Shown piece by piece: positions 24,420 through 37,005 of a DNA stretch of 60,000 bases (position 1 is its first letter; the number at the start of each line of letters is the position of its first letter). Position numbers and translations under genes: made by a program. The stretch comes from Gnetum montanum. Lineage: Eukaryota > Streptophyta > Gnetopsida > Gnetales > Gnetaceae. The notes beneath the pieces were generated by a model. It searched no databases and had not been told where the DNA came from. It saw nothing but the letters and a program-made list of their open reading frames with translations. The stretch is taken from assembly GCA_015680685.1 (NCBI GenBank), contig MNCI01005823.1, positions 318,623 through 378,622 on the forward strand, read 5' to 3'.

Positions 24420-25690
24420 ATTAGGGATGTCAAACCTCAAAAAAATGAATAATAATAATAATAAATTTAGAGTACATCATATCATTGAAAAGAGATTCTA
24501 AAGAAAAAGCCCAACGGTTTTGAGATGTCTTTTTAGGTTTTCATCCTTGCATCCAAACTTGAAAAACCATTCCTTTGGATTTGGGAAAAGGATCAGGTCT
24601 TGCCTTTATTGAGAAGCACTCTTACAAATTTTCACTTCTTATGGCTTTCTTGTAAAGAGAAGAAGAAAACTCTCTCTAAAGATAAAAGAATACATTAATT
24701 AGAAATAAAGAACAAATAACAAAAAGAGCTAAAAGCTTCCCATCCTTAAGTCTCCAATATATATATATATATATACTATAGAAAATAAATTAATTATTTA
24801 GCTTTTATGAGAAGCTTTTTTGCTTGAAGTTGTAGCTAAACAGCAACATCTTTGAGAATCTAGTATTTAACTTCTGAAAAGAGATTATAGTTATGCTCTT
24901 GCTATTGGAAAATAACTACACACCGAAACTTCCAAATAGAGTAGAGACAAGTTGTTAAAGATAATTCCAAATGCAAAAGAGGAAGTAGACAAAGCATGTT
25001 GATCACCAAGAATAACATCATTGATGCTTGATTGAAAGTTGTTATAAGTTCTAGATGTCCATTTCCAAGCATGTTAAGCAGTAGGACACTTAAAAAAAAC
25101 ATGAGAAAATGAGTCTTCCCTTCTACAAAAGGACATTGAGGAGAAATATTTCTCATATGTTTAAGACAAGTGCCAATAGGAATACCTTGATGAATAAGAC
25201 ACTATAAAGAAATATGAATTTTAGGACATGTAGAAGCTCTCCAAATATTTTTCATTCTCCTCATCCAAAAGTGCAAATATAATTTGTTAAATTTGTTATG
25301 AATCAAATCATTCTTTGTAATAATCTCATAAGCAACTTTCAAATTAGAAGAAAAACAAATTTACTATCCTTCCAAAAAATATATGGAAAAGCCTAATGCA
25401 AACTATTGTCAATTTTAAATAAATTTTTAAGATTAGAACTTAAATTTTCAAAGTTCCTTTTTCTCTTTCTAGTCAAACCATAGAAACTAGAAGCTTCATT
25501 CCAAGTAATCCATCTATTATGCATACATAGATAGGAAACTACAATGATACCAAATTTGCTCCAAATGATACACAATTTAGATGTAATAGTAGCCTAAGCT
25601 CCTTCATTAAAAGGAAGTCACCATGGGCTAATTTGCTTAACCATATCTTCTGAGATTGTAACCATGCTTGAGTTGGCTATAAGCTCATTA
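24420..25690 (-). mobile_element. LINE (L1-type) 3' fragment, copy 2
   Basis: Collinear with copy 1. The minus-strand segment around 24902-25156 shows a zf-RVT-like end (NISPQCPF, GKTHFLMFF), and 25393-25575 the preceding connection region (WSKFGIIVVSYLCMHNRWI). The 3' end at about 24420 joins a T-rich stretch (24350-24420) that would be the poly-A tail on the minus strand. 5' truncated at about 25690. Contains a (TA)n tract (24757-24775). Dead through stops and frameshifts. Confidence 0.6.
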
Positions 25691-26027
25691 AAGTCCCTCT
25701 AGTTATTATTTAATAAGTAAGATCATTTTTAAGAGGATGGAAGGGGGTGCAAGGATAGTAGAGAGGGGTCATAACCCAAAAAAAATGACTATCACCTCAA
25801 TAGTTATGATTCTTACATTTACAACAAGAATATATGGTATCCATTACAACATGCTTAGGAGTATAGCAAGTATGCTATAGATAAGCATATAAACGTTGGA
25901 ACCATAACACATGCAAGACAACATGATCATAATTATACACATATATAAACTACTTTAAGTTAGCTAAAATATATCCCTATACTATATGCATCTAGCCCTA
26001 TACCCCTTCTTTGTAAAGTAGAGATAG
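25691..26027. other. AT-rich intergenic sequence
   Basis: Between the LINE fragment and solo LTR S. No coding or repeat match found within the window. The last five bases (gatag, 26023-26027) may be a decayed target duplication of S. Confidence 0.3.
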
Positions 26028-26826
26028 TGATGAGCAATGAGTTTACCCTATGCCCAACCATATGAATCATAAGCATATTCCTAAGTTTGTTATAGTCATA
26101 AACTCTGAATTAAGGGGTCATGTAATCATTATCTTTATAACTCACACTTGTGGTATCTGTGTGTAGAGTTAAATGTGAGTTTAGGCTTATGATATTTATT
26201 TTTTGTGGTATTTTTATATATTTTTATGTTAAGTGAGAGGTGAATAAACAAAGGTTTAATGGTCAACTATTTAACTACTTATCTATTCTAGTATCTAACT
26301 ATCTTAACATAAGCAGTCATTCCCACTTACCATATACATCCCGAACTAGTATTAATGCTACTAGGTTACAAAGTGATGATTACTGGGCATACCACATGGC
26401 CAATGCTAGGATTACCAAATGTGATACATTATGCTCAAAGTGGTTGTACTTATGTGTTCATGATTAAATGCATTAATTACATAAGACAAGGAATGTAAAG
26501 TGTATTAAAAAATAAAGTGCGTATAAGAAAAATCAAACTATCTAAGTGTTGCAATGAATGTCAAAAATCTTGTCTTTATTATCGTCCATGCCAAAGTGTC
26601 TAAGTACATGATGCTCAAATAAAAAGTTGTACAATCTCTTGATTCACACTACAGGCACTCAGAGGAAAATATTCTAACTCTAGGGAAAGAAAACTGCAAG
26701 AGTTTCACTACATTATGGACTTAAAATGCCATTAATGTAGTTGGTGTATGCATTTATATAGGTTTCGCCTACATTAACGTTGATGGGGCTACATCAACGC
26801 ATGCTAGTTGACGTAGCTTGTTATGA
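26028..26826 (-). repeat. solo LTR S (left part; last 10 bp at 37978-37987)
   Basis: Minus-oriented Athila-family LTR beginning TGATGAGCAATGAG, interrupted by element C near its end. The remaining piece (cactttatca, 37978-37987) lies beyond C, and joining the two ends agrees with the LTR end in B (GAATGACACTTCATCA). No primer site to its left and no polypurine tract to its right, so it is a solo LTR. Flanks gatag and aacag agree at 3 of 5 positions, differing by transitions. Confidence 0.65.
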
Positions 26827-27761
26827 TGACTAATAAACCATTTTTTACTAAAGCATGATATCATATCTATGATATTGCATCAATGATAGCGTATTCATGA
26901 TACTACAACTCTACCTACATTATCATTGATACAATGTACTAGAAGTTGTACAACCTTATAAATACCGATACTTGGTCACAATAGTTTAACAAATTTTCAT
27001 TATAGTCTTAGGAAAACTCTTACAATTTTATTTTATTTTTTGTAGTTTACACTTAATGATAGAGTGAATGCGATTAGTGTGATGTTGAGCAATTGAATGG
27101 AATCTTTATTCAAGTGGATTATACTTGGGCACAGTTCACGAATGGTAATAAAAATCAAGATTGCTTATCATCATTGCAGCAGCCACTTAGTTTCTTTGTT
27201 TTACTTAGCTATTTTCTTTGCTTGGTTTAATTGTAATTTCTTTAATATGCTTACCTTAGTCTTTTACATTTCTAAAAAACTTTACTTTTCCATGTTTACT
27301 AGTAAGGAAAAATGAGTATGGCTTGTTTTGAGCATATAAGTGTAATCGTTTAGTAATCCTAGTAGTGTTATTGCTTGGTTCGCCCAATATCATAACACTT
27401 GGTAACCCATTGATGGTTACATGAGCCCAAGACATGTATGGAAAGCCATAAACGACTGCTCATCATCATAGGTTAGAATAGATTTATATTTCTATCATCA
27501 CTTAGACTTAGATTTCATTCTCACTCTTATTATGGAAGTAATTAGGAGTAAGATGAGTCCTCAACATCAACATATCATATGCCTCACTAAGAGTTAAACC
27601 ATACACTTGCTCTTAACTAACTCAAAGTGGGAAGACAATGATCATGAACTAATTATCAACTCTTAGCATACTTACATTGTCCATCCACGAATTATGATCT
27701 AGTTGTGTGCATGCACTTGTGACTTGTATGGTGGAGTGATGGAATACCCTACAACTCATCA
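26827..27761 (+). repeat. 5' LTR of element C
   Basis: Starts TGACTAATAAACC and ends ACAACTCATCA next to the primer site. TATA box at about 26962 (cttataaatacc). Collinear with 37018-37973 with frequent transitions. Confidence 0.85.
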
Positions 27762-27762
27762 T

Positions 27763-27780
27763 TAGCACCATTGCCAAGGA
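27763..27780 (+). other. primer binding site, tRNA-Asp type (C)
   Basis: TAGCACCATTGCCAAGGA against TGGCGCCGTTGCCGGGGA, the complement of the tRNA-Asp 3' end: four or five differences, all G-to-A. Confidence 0.8.
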
Positions 27781-27905
27781 TGTGTTAATGTTTGCTTAGT
27801 AGCTGATCTTACAAAGTTGTATTAAGAATCGCAAAGTATATCTTTCACACTCTAATCAATCTTTTTAACACACATAGACATACTTAAGAGTGTCAAACAT
27901 ATAAC

Positions 27906-30300
27906 ATGGCTTCTACACTTAAGGAAAAGTCACCACCTACCAAAGAAACTCAAAAGAATCATGACAAAAGATATGTTGAAGAAGACTAGAGTTTGCCCAT
28001 GCAAACCAAAATTTCATATGCTCATACAAATCCATATTATCCTAATTTCACATTTATCTTCCACCAAGATGAATAGCTAAGGTGGAGAGATTTTTAGGGT
28101 AAAGTAGTTTTGCCTCCTAAACATTCAACACCATCAATGTTGCAGGAAACCTTAATGAGGTTGAGTCTAAACCATGCACAAGAAGGATATCATGTTACTA
28201 AATACATGACCATGCCATATCAATCCATGGAAGCACAAGAAAGAAGGGATGTTACCATGGAGACAAGACATGAGAACAATAAAGGAAAGAAAGTAATTTG
28301 CAATGTTGTCCTACATTCATAATGGAAAAACTCTACCAAAATCATAAATTTCATTCACAAATTCTATCATTCATCTAAAGGAATTTGTCAAAATACAATT
28401 GCATTCAACCCTTGTGGAAACACCTAGGAGAGATGCAAAAGTCTCCAAACATACATAGAGCTCAGGGCCTAAAGTTGTTGCAGAACCACAAGAGAATGAA
28501 TCACAGAGTCACAAAAGGAGACCCAACTGGCATCTTTCTCCAACTACTTCCTCTTCTTCCTCATGATCATTAGTGGAATCCAATAAGAGAGAATTAATAC
28601 TTGGAGGCTATGACAAGGAACGATGTAGGGATCATAAGAGACATGAATATCGAAGAAGGTAGCCTAACGAAGAGGAAGATGAATATGAACAACAAAGAGA
28701 CAGAATCAGGCATGAAGAAAGAGAGTGACACTATGAGCATCAAAGAGGTCACAACTACTATTGAGCCTACAAACTCGACAATCATGAAGAACCCCTCCTA
28801 GCAGTGTATATTCCTATCAAGCACATAATAGATAGAGAAGCAGTGTATATTCCTATCAGGCACATAAGGGATAGTCACATCAAGTGACCAAGCATGAATA
28901 ATATTTCCAAATTTGAAAGAGGATATAATGCAAATCCACAACACCATCTTCAAGCATTCCATGATGTCTGTGCCCTTAGAAATATTGAAAGTGATTGGCA
29001 AAAGTTAAAGTTATTTCCTAGGATCCTCATTAAGAAAGCAAAAAAGTTGGTACTAATCCTTAGAACTAAAATTAACCTAACGATGGAGTACCATGTTAGA
29101 GATCTTCAATAATAAGTATCAAACCTATTCAAGAGTGTCCAATATAAGGAAAAAAATCCAAGGATGAAAGCAAGAGATACATGAATCCCTTGACATGGCA
29201 ATGGAAAAATATTATTCTTTATTGCATAGATGCTCAGGCCATGGATTTTCAAAAAGGAAACAACTAAGCCATATTATTGATGGATTAAGAAACAAAACTA
29301 GAGAAACCCTTGGGGTATACACCTAACAAATATTATAAAAAATGATAGTCCATTGAATTTAAAGACTAATAAACCAAGTAGCAAAGAAAAAGGAGAATTA
29401 AAGAAGAGAGAATTAGCTAAAGAATACAATCGAGATCCTACAATTAGGAAAAGAGATGTTAGAATGTTTAATAGAAAAGAATATGAAACTTTAGAGAATG
29501 TCATTCAAAAGAAGACTCTACCCATCTAGAAATCATCCAATGGCATAAGGTAGAGAACATGTGGGACTTAGTAGATAAGAAATTTGCTACTACACTTAAG
29601 ATAGTAGAGGAGAAGACTAAACAAGTGCTAAACAAGAATAAAGAAAAGAAGAAAAGAAGAGATAATAGCCGAGAAAATTACAAACATAAAGGAAAAGTTA
29701 CTATAGTTAAGGAATTTACAAACTCTAGTTTAGAATATGAAGAAGATGCAAAGTATGCCAATACAAACATCTTAAGGGATGTTATCCTATCATGGACCAC
29801 TTGCAAGAGTCTGGGGCATATGCACTTAATCCAAGATTCATCAAAAAGTATATGCTAAAATGATTACCTTATCCATAGGGTAATCTCAAACAACCCTTCC
29901 AACCATCATCCAAGCAGAGCCTATCCTTAGATACAAGAGCAATACCAGCAGTAGTGGTAACAACTTCAAGCATGGGGAATGCCACCACCAAGGTAGCAAT
30001 ATCCATATAGGCAACCTGATCCTTATGGATATTACATTCAGCATCTAATCTATCTAAGAAATTCTTCAATCCATACTTCCTCTCACTACTATCCACCAGA
30101 GTATTGCATGTCTACTACTTCATGAATGGATCCTAATTTGTATACACATTAACCAATAACTAGTTCATCAATTCCACCTCTTAATTTTCTACCATCAGTA
30201 TCACCACCAATTATGAAAGGAGAACTTCCAACACAACTACAACAAAATAATGCTACTAGGGTAGTAAACACATAAGAGGATGTAATAAGGAATGAACGTA
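27906..30300 (+). pseudogene. gag of element C (degenerate)
   Basis: Starts at 27906 (MASTLKEKSPPTKETQ). An Arg/Glu/Met-rich linker (28600-28800) precedes the capsid core at 28894 on (NISKFERGYNANPQHHLQAF, ALRNIESDWQKLKLFPR). The minor-domain region follows at 29100-29560, then a Lys/Glu-rich helix (29559-29700) and the Cys/His box at about 29750-29800 (VCQYKHLKGCYPIMDHLQE). Frameshifts occur around 29100 and 29740. The end against protease is not sharp. Confidence 0.75.
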
Positions 30301-30519
30301 GATCCAGGAAATGTCCATCTTTTAGAACAAGTCTAGAAAGTGTTCAAAGGATGGAAACTTCACCCACAGTAATCCCATCCACACATACTCCTCAAGGGAA
30401 CATCAAGCTTTCATATTCTACAAATCCAAATTTGACCACTATCATGTTCACTCAAACTATCACAAACTAGATCAAGGCAAGAGCACTTCCCAAGAAGAGA
30501 ACAGATCCAAGAAGTCCCT

Positions 30520-30900
30520 TAGTATATGTCCAAATAGCAGGACATAGACTATGCAAAGCTCTATTAGATTCTAGATCAAGAGTAAACTTTATTTCACAAG
30601 ATATGTATAAAGCCTAAAATATTTCTCCACTAAAGAAGAGCAACATCTGATTAAAGCTTGCATACCAATCAATCACAATTCCACTTGAATAAGTAGACAA
30701 TGTCAATACCACCATAATTGGCTAGTCTTATCCTATTGACTTCTTTGTAATACATGTGGAGAAAAATAAGGGAGAATTTCCTATAATCATGGGAAGAGCA
30801 TGGCTTAGCAGTACAGACATTAAGCTAGGAATTAGAGACTTGTCCTTGAAAATTTTCAAGGAAGATGAGGCCAAAATCATATAGAGATGTTGAGTTTCAA
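30520..30900 (+). pseudogene. aspartic protease of element C
   Basis: LCKALLDSRSRVNFIS near 30555 aligns with the Athila-type L-x-D-x-G-A-S-V-N-L-I active-site region; the catalytic Asp is kept but the following Gly has become Arg (GGA-to-AGA type change). LKKSNI, QSITIPLE and FPIIMGRAWLSSTDIKLGI follow in order. Several stops. Confidence 0.7.
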
Positions 30901-31469
30901 GTATCACATACAGTGATAACAAGTGCAATTGCATGTAGAAAATCTAGGTCATTAAACAAGAAATCAACATAGCATGCAATCAATGTGTAGAAGATATGTG
31001 TGTACAATAAATGCCTATATGCAGCAACCACCAAATAAGAAGACATCTAGTGGCTAATTACTTAAAGAGAGACAAAATCCAAAATCTACATGGAACCATC
31101 TAATTAAATTATAAGTGCCTATGTTAAAGAAGTTGATGAGTTAGAGTAGTTAAGCAAGAAACACCCCTATGTACACTCACATCAAGAAGAAGATATCAAG
31201 TGGGGAAAACTAGAAATACTAGATATGTTTGAACCAAAATCTTTAAAGTTAAAAGCCCTACTAAAAGTACTAGAATATGCTTTTCTCAATAATAAGAAAT
31301 TGGTAATTATTAATGTCAATGTTGATAAAAAAAAGAATATTATTGGAAGTGGTGAATAAATGGATGATAATATTTCCATGATCTTATGATGAAATAACAA
31401 GTATTGATCCACACATATGCCAACACCAAATTTATATAGATCAACTATCAAGCCATGCCACTAGCCTTA

Positions 31470-31940
31470 AAGAAGAATGAATCCTAAACTTAAAGAAGTG
31501 ATAAAAAAAGAATTGGAGAAATTATCAAAAGTAGGATTCATCTATCTAATAGGAGACAGTGAATGGATTAGTTCCTTATTCATTATTCCAAAGAAAGATG
31601 GAAAGTGGAGGATTTACATTAACTTTCGATTTTGAATTCAACAACATTCAAGGACCACTTTCCTCTACCATTTGTTAACCAAGTCCTCGACACCATTGCA
31701 AGACACTAGTACTATAGTTTCCTCTATGGGTACAATGGGTATAATTAGATCTACATTGCACTTGAAGATTAAGAATAGACCACATTCACCAACCCATGGA
31801 GGACATATTCCTACAAGCATATGCTTTTTGGCTTATGTAATGCTCCTACTACTTTCCAAAGACTAGTATTGAGCATCTTCCAAAAGCATATTGGTAATGA
31901 AGTATAAGTATTTATGGATGATTTTTCACTTGCAATTTAT
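31470..31940 (+). pseudogene. reverse transcriptase of element C, truncated
   Basis: Begins MNPKLKEVIKKELEKLSKVG (31476 on), with EWISSLFIIPKKDGKWRIYI, then the finger/palm region across frameshifts (31630-31870) and the catalytic motif VFMDDFSL (31910-31932, plant YVDD equivalent). It ends right after the catalytic motif, where sequence jumps into integrase; the thumb and RNase H are missing compared with D. Confidence 0.75.
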
Positions 31941-31944
31941 ACTT

Positions 31945-32800
31945 CAACATCCAAGAAATTGATTTCATGGGACCCATCAGACCGATGTCCAATAGAAAAT
32001 CATATATTGTAGTGATAGTTGACTATTGCACAAAGTGGGAAGAGTAGTTGTAGTCAAAGATTACATAGCTAAAATAGCTACTAAATTATTTCAACAACAT
32101 GTGGTGAATATATTTAGAGTACCATGCATGTTCATATCTAACAATGAAATACATTTCACATGAGCTACATTCAAGAATCTAATGCAACAACTTGGGGTAA
32201 ACCACAAATTGACTACACCACATCATCCCCAAGCAAATGGTCAAGTAGAAGTGACTAGCTGAGAAATCACAAGAATATTAATCAAAATAGTTAGTCAATT
32301 TAGAAAGGATTAGAGCACTAAGTTAAATGACACTCTACAAACATATAAATCAACATGGAAACTCCTAATAGAATACTCATCCTATGAGCTAGTATATGGA
32401 AAACCTCCCACACTACCAATCCAAGCGAAGCTACAAACCTTAGCTACTACTAGTGAACTTGACCTAAACCTAAACCTAGCTTAAAAAGAATACCTTATGA
32501 ATCTTAACCTTTAATAGGAAAATAGACTTGTAGCTCTAATGAGTAATGAGGTACATAAGAAATACTCCAAATGTAAACATGACACACGCATATGACAAGT
32601 GTCAATATAGCTAGGCAAAAAAGTCCTCTACTATAATCCCAATCATGTGCTACAAAAGGCTAAGTTTCAAACTTTATGGGAATGACCTTACATCATCCAT
32701 ACAACACACCAATTAGGCACCATGCAAATTTATCACCCAAACAACCCACACAAGCTCATCTTCACATTACACATAAAAATTCATTATGTCTATGGTAAGA
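31945..32800 (+). pseudogene. integrase core and C-terminus of element C
   Basis: Begins within the core (EIDFMGPIRPMS-like at about 31955, matching GIDFMGPIMPMS in D) followed by a VDYCTKW segment. TTPHHPQANGQVEVT at about 32215 precedes the last catalytic Glu region, and YELVYGKPPTLPI (about 32390) belongs to the C-terminal part. The zinc-binding domain is absent because of the RT-IN deletion. Many in-frame stops, mainly TAG and TAA. Confidence 0.7.
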
Positions 32801-34006
32801 CACCTCACATCTAAATTTTTGCAATCCTTTCTAATCCTGTTTTACCTCACTAGTATATTTAATCAAAATTATATGGTTTTGTATAATATAGTGTTATTTT
32901 CTCATTCTAGCAATACTAACCTATGTGTTTTGTAAGATTGGTGTGTTCTACAGTCAACTTCTTGAGTGCCTATGGACACTTTTAGGTGTGGTTATACAAG
33001 CACACTAAGGGTTGAAGCCTACTTTGGGGAGGACTCACTTATATAACTCTTGTACCTCATACATAACAACCAATTCCACATCATCTTGTGCCTCTGAGAT
33101 ACTTTAACCATCAATTTTTACTTTCCAAAATTCTTGTAGTTGATCATACTTTTGGTAATTCTTACTACCATCTCTTATACATCTAATTAACCTTCCTTGC
33201 CAAATATTCCCTCTTTATGACCTTGGAATGCCAAATTTTCAGAATTTGAGCATCATCTATGATCAAAGACCCTTTAGAAAACTCCTAAACCTTTCAAACT
33301 ATCCAATTGACTTAACTTTTCATCAAAAATTGCTCAAAATTCAAATTTTTTTGGCAGTGATGTTGTAGCTATGATGGATTAGGCCCTATGACGTCGCAGC
33401 TATGATGTTGTATCTATGATGTCACACCAAGAAAAATCTATATATACATGCAAGGATTTAGAAATTTTTTCATTCTCACATTTCATAGAAAGGGGAGTTC
33501 ATGCTATTTTTTTGAGCCTCTAACACCTAAACTTCCAAACTTCATAACTTCCTCACTATAGCTCCAATTCACATGATTTTCAAATCCTCTTTGTTATGAA
33601 GTGTTCAAATTAGTCATGGGAGAGTGTATTGCATGTAAATAAGTGAATTTTAGCCAAATTTTTTTAACATCAAAAGATAATATTAAAGGTAACAATAAAG
33701 AGTAAATAAGAATATGTTAATCAATTAATGAAATGAAACCTAATGAGCATATCCGATTATCCTATCCAACCATCTAATAATGTAATAAACAAGAAAAGAA
33801 TGATTGTGATAAGTCTTAATAATTAAAAGAATAATAGATAATGATTTCTTTTTGAATTTTTCTAATTCTACAATCATAGTAAGAGCCATAAGTAATGATA
33901 AGAATAAAAATTGGATCAAAAGCAAGGATCTAGAAAAGGATGATGAACTATTAGAAGCCTATTTAAAATCTTTAGAAATGCTCAAATAAATATTTGATGA
34001 TTGTAA
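32801..34006 (+). other. post-integrase spacer of element C
   Basis: About 1.2 kb with no ORF of note. The stretch 32985-33060 is shared with A (about 12060-12170), B (about 46860-46960) and G (about 43450-43530), so it is a fixed part of the family. It contains the U3-like block described separately. Confidence 0.6.
33355..33450 (+). promoter_or_regulatory. possible internal promoter before the third ORF (C)
   Basis: Imperfect 14-bp repeats of type GATGTTGTAGCTAT (33359-33425) followed within 20 bp by CTATATATACATG (TATA 33439-33446), about 560 bp before the third-ORF ATG. The arrangement copies the U3 of the LTRs: repeat run, then TATA. Element G has the same at 43850-43940. A promoter function is inferred. 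Confidence 0.45.
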
Positions 34007-36778
34007 ATGGCTCCCAAGAGACCAGTAGTAGAGGAACCCTCATAGCCTAGAAGTAAAAGCCCACAAGGTCAAGGTAGAGGATAAACTAGAGAACAAATGC
34101 CACAAGCAAAGTAGGAAGCATAATCTTTTAGCATCCACCAACAAACTCTTACCACAAAAAAATATGCACAAGCTAAGGTAGAAGCACCACCAGCTCCAAA
34201 ACAAGGACAACACCTCACACTATTAGTAGAATGCCTCCAAGACATTCAAGAGAAGTCCATCATGACCACAGTAATTATAAAATTGAACTTTGGACCATTC
34301 ATGGAGTTTTCTCTAGAAAGAATTAGAACTCAACTCCAATCCTCTCCTCTATGGTCCACTCTATCCAAAAATGGTGAATGTTACCTAGGAGAAGTGTACC
34401 AATTTTTGAAAAACAAGCAGGATGATGCAACTATTAAAGTTGAAGGAGTCTCAATGCCTTATTCTATTGAAGCTATTGCAAAGGTACTTAACATTCCAGA
34501 TGTTAGAGAAAATGTAGCACAAATATCCACCAGATCTAACACTAATGCAAAGAAGCTATGGCTACAAAGAACACACTAAAGAGAAGATAAAGAATATAGT
34601 GAACTAACTGCTAAGGAGAAGATCTACTTTAAGATTGGAACTTATCACTTATTTCCAACCAAGAGACTCAACAGGATTTCTACCTATGCAACTAGAGGAA
34701 GTGTAATTCTAATGGGAAAATTCAATGCTAACATAGAACATCTACTCTTCCTAGAGATCCAAAGAAGATTTGAGGAGAAGAAGGCAGGGAAACTCACACT
34801 ACCATTCCCTTGCCTAATAAGAAAGTTGTGTAAGAAAGCAAGGATTTTGGGCTACACAAATGATGTTCTAAAAAATGCCCAAAATGCATCATATGCTAAA
34901 ATTTCTAAACTAGTACCAACAAAGAAGATTAGCTGAAAAAGCCAACAAGAACTAAGGAAGCAACAGGTTCTACACCAATAAGTAATCTACTAGAAACTAG
35001 ATAGCAACAACAAGTAAGACCTAGTGGATCAATACCTACTAGTGATAGACCTGAATAGAGAGCTCCACCAACACAACAAGATTATAGAACCTTCATGGGT
35101 CATTTGTAGCAAATTATAGAAACTATAAGTTGGGGAACAAGGGAAGATTCTACCTTGTACCAAGTAAGGAATAACTCCATAAGGCCTACAATATCCATAG
35201 GACCTACTAGTGGGCACATATCTCTACAAGCAAGAGAGAATAATGACTAGGCACAACAAATCTTAGGGAACACTACATCTTTCTAAATCATGCTAGAAAC
35301 TAGAGCAGGAGCCACAATAGTGGTGATTCAACATCAAGATGTAGCATCAGAAGTTATCACTAATAATATTAAATAATTATTTAATGTTCCCATTGTGCCA
35401 TCGATGGATATTTCTAGAAACAAAGATGTTAAGTTGCTAGCTAAAATGTCAATGATCCCAGTAGAACATGAAGATGTCCTCAATCAACTACTATAGACAA
35501 GGCAAGTCATGCAAAATCTCTTTGATATCCCTAACAATATCACTGCAATGCAGTCTAATCTTGTAGTAATAAAATGAAAGATGGTCATGGAAGAGATAAG
35601 GGCAAAACATGCAAAACATGAGTGCAAAGGTTGCAAGCTAAGTTAGCAAATTTGAGAGCAAAGTAAAAATACCCTACATAGTACATAGCCCCAGATCAAC
35701 TAGATGCCTTCAGAATGGAACAAGTGAAGCAGCTCATAGCATGAAACATCCAAGTTGAGATGGAGAAGGAGAAGGCTATATGAAACACATTAGTGTCAAA
35801 AGCAAAAACATATGCACATGTTAAAGCCATCACTTCCTTAGAAGAAAAAAATAGGAAGCTTGTTGTAGACAATATAAGGTTGATGAACATTGAAAAGTAG
35901 AAGAATGTTCTCAAGGAAAGTATTCATCAATTATGAGAACAATTTATCATAGCCAACTAGGATATGAATAAATTAGCCAGAGAAAATTAAACCCTATTAA
36001 TGGAAGAAGTCCATGCCATTAAACAAAAATTAGTGATTAAGATAAGCACATGGCAAAATAAGGCCACGAAACACGAAAAGCTCAAGGAACACTTTAAGGA
36101 TTAGGTGGGCATGTATAAACAAATCAATGAGAAAGAGATCCAGATGACCAAGGCTAAGATCAATTCAATCATAGCACAAACAATAGATTAGTAGCCAATT
36201 ATGGATAGCCCTATCCATGTCCACTAAGCTAAAGTGAAAAATAAGGACCTATAGATTAAATATCTAACCAAGTACATGGGACTAGAAAACCTCTAGTATG
36301 CTAATCTGGCCACATTAATAGTATGAAGGCTAAGAAATGAGACTGAGCAATAGTTACCTGTAGTTATTCCAGGTATGAGAAAGAGTTTTTGGATTAGAAG
36401 GATGCATAGTAGAAATTACATGTGGCAAACTCTAAACTAGAAATCATCAAAGCCAGCTAACAAGAAAAAAAAGATATAGCAGCAAACCTAGTCCATCGAA
36501 TGACTAATTATCAAGAATTGCAAAAGGTGGTCATGACATTTGAAGAAGAGAGGAGACATTTTGTGGCTTGGCATGTGAAGGCTAATAAGATGTTTTTGCA
36601 TGTACCATGTCCATGGAAAGTACTGATGCCATCAAACATCATAGAATTTACATAGACAATACATGATCCTAGGTTAGAAGAAGAAAAGCTTCAAACACTC
36701 CTCAACCATACCAAATTCAAAAGCCCAATGAAAAAAGGAAAGAAGCCAATGGAGGAGCCACCACCACTAGGAACATGA
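34007..36778 (+). pseudogene. third ORF of element C, about 920 codons
   Basis: ORF after pol, in sense, starting MAPKRPVVEEPS (34007) and ending EEPPPLGT-stop (36776-36778). Residues about 85-310 (34262-34930) resemble the plant transposon-associated domain found in Athila/Tat ORFs (Transposase_32 type): YFKIGTYHLFPTKRLNRIST, MGKFNANIEH, KLTLPFPCLIRKLCKKARI. A hydrophilic middle follows, then a long Lys/Glu-rich likely coiled coil (about 35690-36300; EMEKEKAI, SLEEKNRKLVVDNIRLMNIE) and a conserved end (VPCPWKVLMPSN, EEEKLQTLL). Three small frameshifts (about 34930, 35600-35690, 36380) and many stops, nearly all of CAA/CAG/CGA-to-stop type. No signal peptide or clear membrane helix seen. Same ORF in F; its ends remain in B. 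Function unknown; it occupies the place of the env-like ORF in Athila. Confidence 0.7.
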
Positions 36779-37005
36779 AAGCTACATCAAGCTATTTTTA
36801 TTTTGTTTTGTTTTCTTTTGTCATCAAATGTGTCCATCATGCTATGCATGACAATTTTGCAAAAACATCACTTGAACTACAATGCAGCATTCATAGTCAA
36901 GTAATTATGTAAATAAGTGGTCATATCATAGTAGAGTCTACCTCCCAATTTTTTAAGAAACTCTATCCTCTTTTTTATTTTAACTTGATAACAAGTTTCT
37001 AGTCA

